Below the pieces are notes generated by a model. It ran no database searches. It was not told the DNA's origin and saw nothing but the letters and a program-made list of their open reading frames with translations. Made by a program: the position numbers and the translations under genes. This document shows positions 59,411-64,000 of a stretch of 64,000 nucleotides of DNA, piece after piece. The first letter of the stretch is position 1; each line of letters starts with the position of its first letter. Origin of the DNA: Oxytricha trifallax (taxonomy: Eukaryota > Ciliophora > Spirotrichea > Sporadotrichida > Oxytrichidae); contig ARYC01000261.1 of assembly GCA_000711775.1 (NCBI GenBank), positions 88,460 to 152,459 on the forward strand, read 5' to 3'.

Positions 59411-61017
59411 ATGCTTTTACAACTCAAGGATCTCCTCGAAGGTCCACAGTAATTAGAGGCTTCAAATAAAAAATGATGTAGAAACTACAGAGACAATCCA
59501 TCATGACTTTAAATAACGACTTAGAATTTCATTCCAGATAAGACTCACTAGGTAGCTAGAGTTTCTATACCCATGGCAGTAATACAATTGTAGGCTCTCC
59601 AGAGATTCACTACACTTAAAAACAGAGCACCTTAGTAGAAAAGTTGAGAGATATTTAAGAAATTGATAAGCTTTCACAGGGTGGTTTAGACTCTGAAAGG
59701 GCGTTTAACGCAGAGACAGTTTCAGTTAACGATATGAAATTTAGCTTGGCTGCTTTCTCAAGGTAGCCAACTTACAATGCTCAGTAAAATAAGCTAAATA
59801 TGAACAGACACATCATGAAATTTACTGACTTCAGATTGAATGGGAATAAAAGTCCAATTACAAATAATAAAAATCCTAGCTAAGCATTTATGAACAAGTT
59901 CAACTTTAGTTCTTAAGATTAAGCCAACTTAGGTAATGAAGACAAGCATGCTTATGAGAGTATAGATAGGATGATGTTTCCTTCGAATGATTAAGTATCT
60001 CAGGTTAAAACAGACATGGATTTCAATACTAATGCTCATACAAATACTGTCGTCAATTTCAATTCGACAACTAATTTGAATAATTTTAACGGGACATAAG
60101 GACTTGGAAATCAAACACTAAACAAGAACAATTCTTTTAATTTTACTTAAAAATATTTTATATTTACCATAATTATAACATACTTTATTCTTTTTTATAT
60201 TCTTAGTAGCTGCTCCTTGGAAATTACCAAACACTTAACAGTGCAATATAAAACTACAGCAGAAATGCCCCTACTACATAAGCAGCACCTTATCGTCTAG
60301 AAACTTTTAACATCTAGAAAAATCCTAACGCGTAAAGTATAGAAACTCTCTAACACCAGCATGAACCAATCATTCTATCTGATTAGAAAAATAGCAACTA
60401 AATCCCCAATCTATCTCATTAACTTATTTTCAAAACTAGTAGTACAAATGAGAACAATAAGCTTAGACTCTAGAACATAATCTAGAACAAGAATTTTGAC
60501 ATGAAACTTAGCAATTCTAGCTTAAAAAAGCGAAATTAAAATAGTCTGGGTCAGGGTATGACTGGGGGTAGCCCTGGAAATAAAGGATTAAACAGCGCTT
60601 AAAACTTGCAGGCAATCATAAATATTCAGAGCATGCACACAGATAAAAACAATGCAAATAAGAATAAGATAGAAAATATTATCAATAATATTTCATCATC
60701 ATTAAATGATTCAATTGGGTTAAGTAAATCTAAAAGCCCTAAAGTTTCTTATGAGTAAAGTAGTAGCAGTAGTAGCTGTGTAAATAATTAAATGATTTAT
60801 TTAAATTCTTATTCATTTGCTATCTAAATATTTTTTGTCAAAATATTTAAATAAATATTAATTTTGTTTTCTAAATTATTGTAGCAGCGAAGATGAGGAC
60901 ATTAAAGATATAAATAATATAAGTGAATTAAGAGTCACTCCAAGAAATTAAAGAAACACATAAATTGAAAAAGTGTAAACAGGAGCATTCAAATAAAATT
61001 AGAATTTAAAAGAATGA
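59411..61017 (+). CDS. P6: duplicated C-terminal part of P5
   Basis: Nearly identical to P5 from the pointer ATGCT (43264 / 59411) to the stop TGA (44863 / 61015). FTTQGSPRRSTVIRGFKQK starts it, with the Q/N/S-rich tail and serine run following. Both frames are intact; many differences are silent or conservative (for example TCATAAGGGGGT versus TCACAGGGTGGT, both SQGG). Two IESs occupy the same positions as in P5. No upstream (membrane) segments were found next to it. It could be an alternative 3' end for a paralogue, a recent partial duplicate, or part of a gene whose N-terminal MDSs are elsewhere. Confidence 0.75.
60150..60205. other. IES in P6, pointer CTTA
   Basis: CTTA lies at 60146-60149 and 60202-60205; orthologous to the P5 IES at 44003 with diverged interior. 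Confidence 0.75.
60777..60896. other. IES in P6, pointer GTAGC
   Basis: GTAGC lies at 60772-60776 and 60892-60896. Orthologous to the P5 IES at 44639, but the pointer is two bases shorter because AGCAGTG became AGCTGTG. Confidence 0.75.
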
Positions 61018-62361
61018 ATTGATTATAACCCATTATAATTTTGATTTTCAACTTAATTTCTTTATAACTGATAATATTAATACAAAAATTATAATTAATG
61101 TAAAGAAAGAGAAAAGAATGTAAAATATGATTAGTAGGTTATTAATGAAGATCAATGAGGAAAATTTATCTAAAATTTATCATTTAAATCAAATGATTAA
61201 ATGGATTGAATAGAATAAAGTGGAATACGTAATACTTTGATAAAATACTCAAATTAACATAATAAATTATGCAAATCAAGTTAATATAGTTACTAATCAT
61301 TCAAAATTTTATAATAGCAAATTTTTATAAGAATAGTAAAAGTATATCTCTTTTTCTAAATAATGCTCATAAATATTAAAATTCTTAAAGTTAAAATTAA
61401 TGAATATTATAAATATATTAAAATAAACTAGATTATAAAAAATAAGGCAACCTTAAATTTTCTTTATTTTTATAAAATAACTTGCTTTTTAGTAATCTAG
61501 AATGAATGAATATATGCATATTATTAGATAATGTAATTTAAATATACATAAATTATTATTCAAACTTAAAATAAATGGCTGATATTATTGGCAACACCCA
61601 TACCTTCAATTGATCTAAGATTTTATTATTATTTATATGATAACATAAATATAGATTTTATAATTTTAGATGATCCTAGTATAATATATAATGTATCAAT
61701 ATACTAAATTAAACAAAACTAAAATAGATTCCCTAATAAGAATAGATGATTTGCTTAAATGGCTACAATTCCAATAAAGTTAGAGATATAAATACGATTA
61801 ATGTGCTTAAAAAAATTCGTTTACTATTAATGGAATAATCAGTACTTCCTACTTAAAATTATAATATTTATAATAATTTCAATACTTGTGCAAAAGTTAA
61901 AGAGAAAAGAAGAGATAGTTTATAATAATATATCTAGAAAGAACAAAAAGATAGAAAAAGGAGTTATTATAAAATTAAAAGAATAAATATAAAGCGAATA
62001 GAGACAAAATATTCTTAAGAGATTAATAGTAAAGTTTTAAATCAAATCTAATTAGGTCTTCAGGATTGACTAATATCAAATTGTTTCAAGCGGTACTTAA
62101 GTTTTGGGAAGATTATTTAAAAGATAAAACAATTAAAATATTCTACAATGCCTTTAATGCATTAAAATTTAAATATATTATACTCTATTATAGAGAATTA
62201 CATTTTCAAGGAAACAACATATATTTATACTCTTTTTAAATAAATTGATAAAAACTAATCTTTTTATTAAATGTCTATATTGTTTTATCAATAAATATTA
62301 ATTTTATTTAATTTTTCACTAAGAAATGTAATAATATCAATCCTTTAAAGTTCAATGCTGT
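61018..62361. other. Second copy of the P5/Wb convergent spacer
   Basis: AT-rich, with patches matching 44866-46614. No gene seen. Confidence 0.5.
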
Positions 62362-62570
62362 TCATTTTTGATTATTTTCACTTGTATTCATAAACTGTGT
62401 TGTTTCATAATCGGTGAAGTTGGATAGAAAGTTATTGAATTCTTTGAGCTGCTATTCAGAAAAGAGCGAGGGGTTGAGCATAACCACTTGAGATGAGTTT
62501 GGATTGTTGCAGATAATTAACTTCTTTTGAAGCAAATAAGAGGGAAATTCAAGAGTTGTAAGAGGGACTT
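62362..62570 (-). CDS. Wc: duplicated last segment of Wb
   Basis: On the minus strand, VPLTTLEFPSYLLQKKLIIC then NNPNSSQVVMLNPSLFSEQQ and LKEFNNFLSNFTDYETTQFM, ending NTSENNQK and TGA at 62362. It starts at an AAGT/ACTT pointer (62567-62570), exactly as in Wb. Divergence from Wb is larger than P6 versus P5. Upstream segments are missing before the TBE insertion at 62868. Confidence 0.65.
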
Positions 62571-62867
62571 AACCAAAATACTTTCTAGGTGAATAATAAA
62601 TAGTTGAGATTATAATATTCTAAATAATTTTTTAATTAAAATTTCATTTATACAAAAGAAGTTTTAATTTTTAAATTATATTTAGAGAGACAAAATATCA
62701 TTTACAAAGAAATTTTTTAAGGTTTTAGTGATTAAATAATTAATAATTATTATTGAATTATTTCATTTAGATGTCCGTAAACTAAAAGTCAATAGCAAAG
62801 CAAATACAATTTTCATATATTTTTCATCAATTAAATAAACTATATTGATTGAAGTATGTCATACACT
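62571..62867. other. AT-rich DNA between Wc and the TBE
   Basis: It begins with sequence still similar to 46812-46870 (AACCAAAATA), then nothing recognised. It ends with ACT at 62865-62867, a possible TBE target triplet. Confidence 0.4.
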
Positions 62868-64000
62868 CAAAACCCCAAAACCCCTTAGTGAGTTTTATAA
62901 GTGCTTTGATTTGTAGGGTATAGTTGAGGTCTTATTGGGGTTAGTTGAGAAATTAGGTCAATTTGCAAAATGAGAAATAGAAATTAGCGAAATTTAGGGT
63001 CTATTTATGATGAGTAATATTTAGATTTACTGCTTAAGCTTAGGTATGGTACAAGTATTAATATAGACTAAGCCAAACCTGTACTAAATTATGCAGCAAT
63101 AGCAAAGTTATTACGCAAGAGTGCCTCAACTGTTAGGTATCACTGCTTGCTAGCTGTTTAGCATTTTAATTCTGGTTGTTGAACGCATCCTGCAAGAAAA
63201 TAAAAGTTTTCTCAGGCTCATATTGACTTCCTCTGCGACTCTAAGACTTTGAAGTATTGGGCACACTTTCCATTAGACTAGCGAGCTGTGATGTTTCATC
63301 GCAGGTTTCCTGACATGTGTATCTCTCCTTAGACTATAGTCAATATTTATAGAAGAAATGGTATTACTTTCAAGACTGTCAACAGAGTGAAGAGAGTGAT
63401 TGATTTTACAGTGCCATTTTATAGTAATAATTTAAACTATATATATGATTAAATGCAGAGAGCTATTGATAATAACATCAAGTTCATCATGCAGATGAAG
63501 CTGTGTTTACGTTCAACACTTTTATTAATAAGTCATGGTACAAGAAGTATGATAACATAGAAGTTTATGACTAAAAGGTAAAGGTAGTCACCCATGCAAT
63601 TTTAGCCGGTATAAGTGAAGATTCAGGCTTAGAGAGTTATGTGATTCACCCTCGCTCTATTAAGCGAGAGTAGTATATAGAGTTCCTACATAAGCTCAGA
63701 GAGAAGTATAGCAACCAAGCGATCATCCTGTTTGTTGATAACCTGTCAGTTCATAAGACTAAGGAGTCTAAGAAAGGTTATGAAGGCCTAAACATAACTC
63801 CTGTTTATAATGTTCCTTATAGTCCTTAATTTAATGGAATAGAATACTACTGGAGTTAAATCAAGACTCACTACAAGAAGCTGCTGCTGTATCATCTTAT
63901 GCATGACTTGCCTATCGGTACAGTAGACTTGATTCAAAGCAGCTGTAAGAGAGTGAGTGTAGATAAGACAACAATTTGTGCGAGAGAGGGAAGAATGAAT
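62868..64000 (+). mobile_element. TBE-type transposon, left end and transposase region
   Basis: It begins with CAAAACCCCAAAACCCC, the telomere-like end of telomere-bearing elements, next to the ANT triplet ACT. About 85 bp of leader follows, then the transposase. It continues beyond the window. TBE elements are known from oxytrichid germline genomes, where their transposases act in genome rearrangement and the copies are removed from the somatic nucleus. Confidence 0.9.
62970..64000 (+). pseudogene. TBE-type D,D34E transposase, broken and partial
   Basis: It starts at the ATG at 62970 (MRNRNQRNLGSIYDEQYLDL) and has a helix-turn-helix-like stretch (YAAIAKLLRKSASTVRYH, about 63087-63140). The catalytic motifs follow: HADEAVF (Asp at 63494), LFVDNLSVHK (Asp at 63737), and PYSPQFNGIEYYW (Glu at 63842). 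Thirty-four residues separate the second Asp from the Glu, the D,D34E spacing of the Tc1/mariner-like superfamily to which TBE belongs. Two lesions are present: an in-frame TGA at 63180-63182 and a one-base frameshift near 63484-63490 just before HADE. This copy is therefore unlikely to make full-length enzyme from one frame. The 3' end is outside the window. Confidence 0.85.

Noticed and set aside
62868-62884. Telomere addition site marking a somatic chromosome end
   Set aside because: Only about two C4A4 units, followed by a transposase and flanked by ANT: the TBE terminus explains it better.

Overview
The window reads as germline (micronuclear) DNA of a stichotrich ciliate of the Oxytricha/Stylonychia type. 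Four things support this. (1) Reading frames stay open only if TAA and TAG are glutamine and TGA alone is stop. (2) Genes are broken every 50-500 bp by AT-rich pieces that have no GT..AG ends and are flanked by short direct repeats; removing the piece plus one repeat copy restores the frame. This is the internal eliminated sequence (IES)/pointer structure of germline genes. (3) A TBE-type transposon terminus, C4A4C4 next to an ANT trinucleotide, lies at 62865-62884, followed by a D,D34E transposase. (4) Several mobile-element families lie between coding segments (MDSs).

Layout. 1-1797 (-): 5' part of a Q/N-rich gene with ordinary GT-AG introns. 2240-12214: four Old Yellow Enzyme (OYE) genes, A, B and C on the minus strand and D on the plus strand, with about twenty IESs. 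13085-44865 (+): an array of at least five paralogues (P1-P5) of a two-membrane-segment protein family, from relics to a nearly complete gene; P3 is spread over about 10 kb because its IESs are full of foldback elements. 46615-57753 (-): at least two copies (Wa, Wb) of a Q/N-rich gene with FG dipeptides and a helical C-terminal part, interrupted by large inverted-repeat elements and a dead TBE. 59411-62570: a second copy (P6 plus Wc) of the tail-to-tail 3' ends of P5 and Wb, a segmental duplication. 62868-64000: left end of a TBE whose transposase has one in-frame TGA and one frameshift.

Non-coding architecture. I separate six repeat families: T1 (TA-flanked elements of about 410 bp, 3 copies), T2 (GGAAGTTTCC foldbacks, 4 copies), T3 (G/C-tract foldbacks, 3 copies, one with a 6-bp target duplication), T4 (C4A4-ended short elements, 3 copies), and T5 and T6 (foldbacks whose ends are themselves perfect or near-perfect hairpins). 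Nearly all lie in intergenic DNA or IESs, as expected if they are removed when the somatic nucleus develops.

No tRNA, rRNA, CRISPR or bacterial-type operon was recognised. All joins were made by eye; somatic chromosome sequences would be the decisive test.
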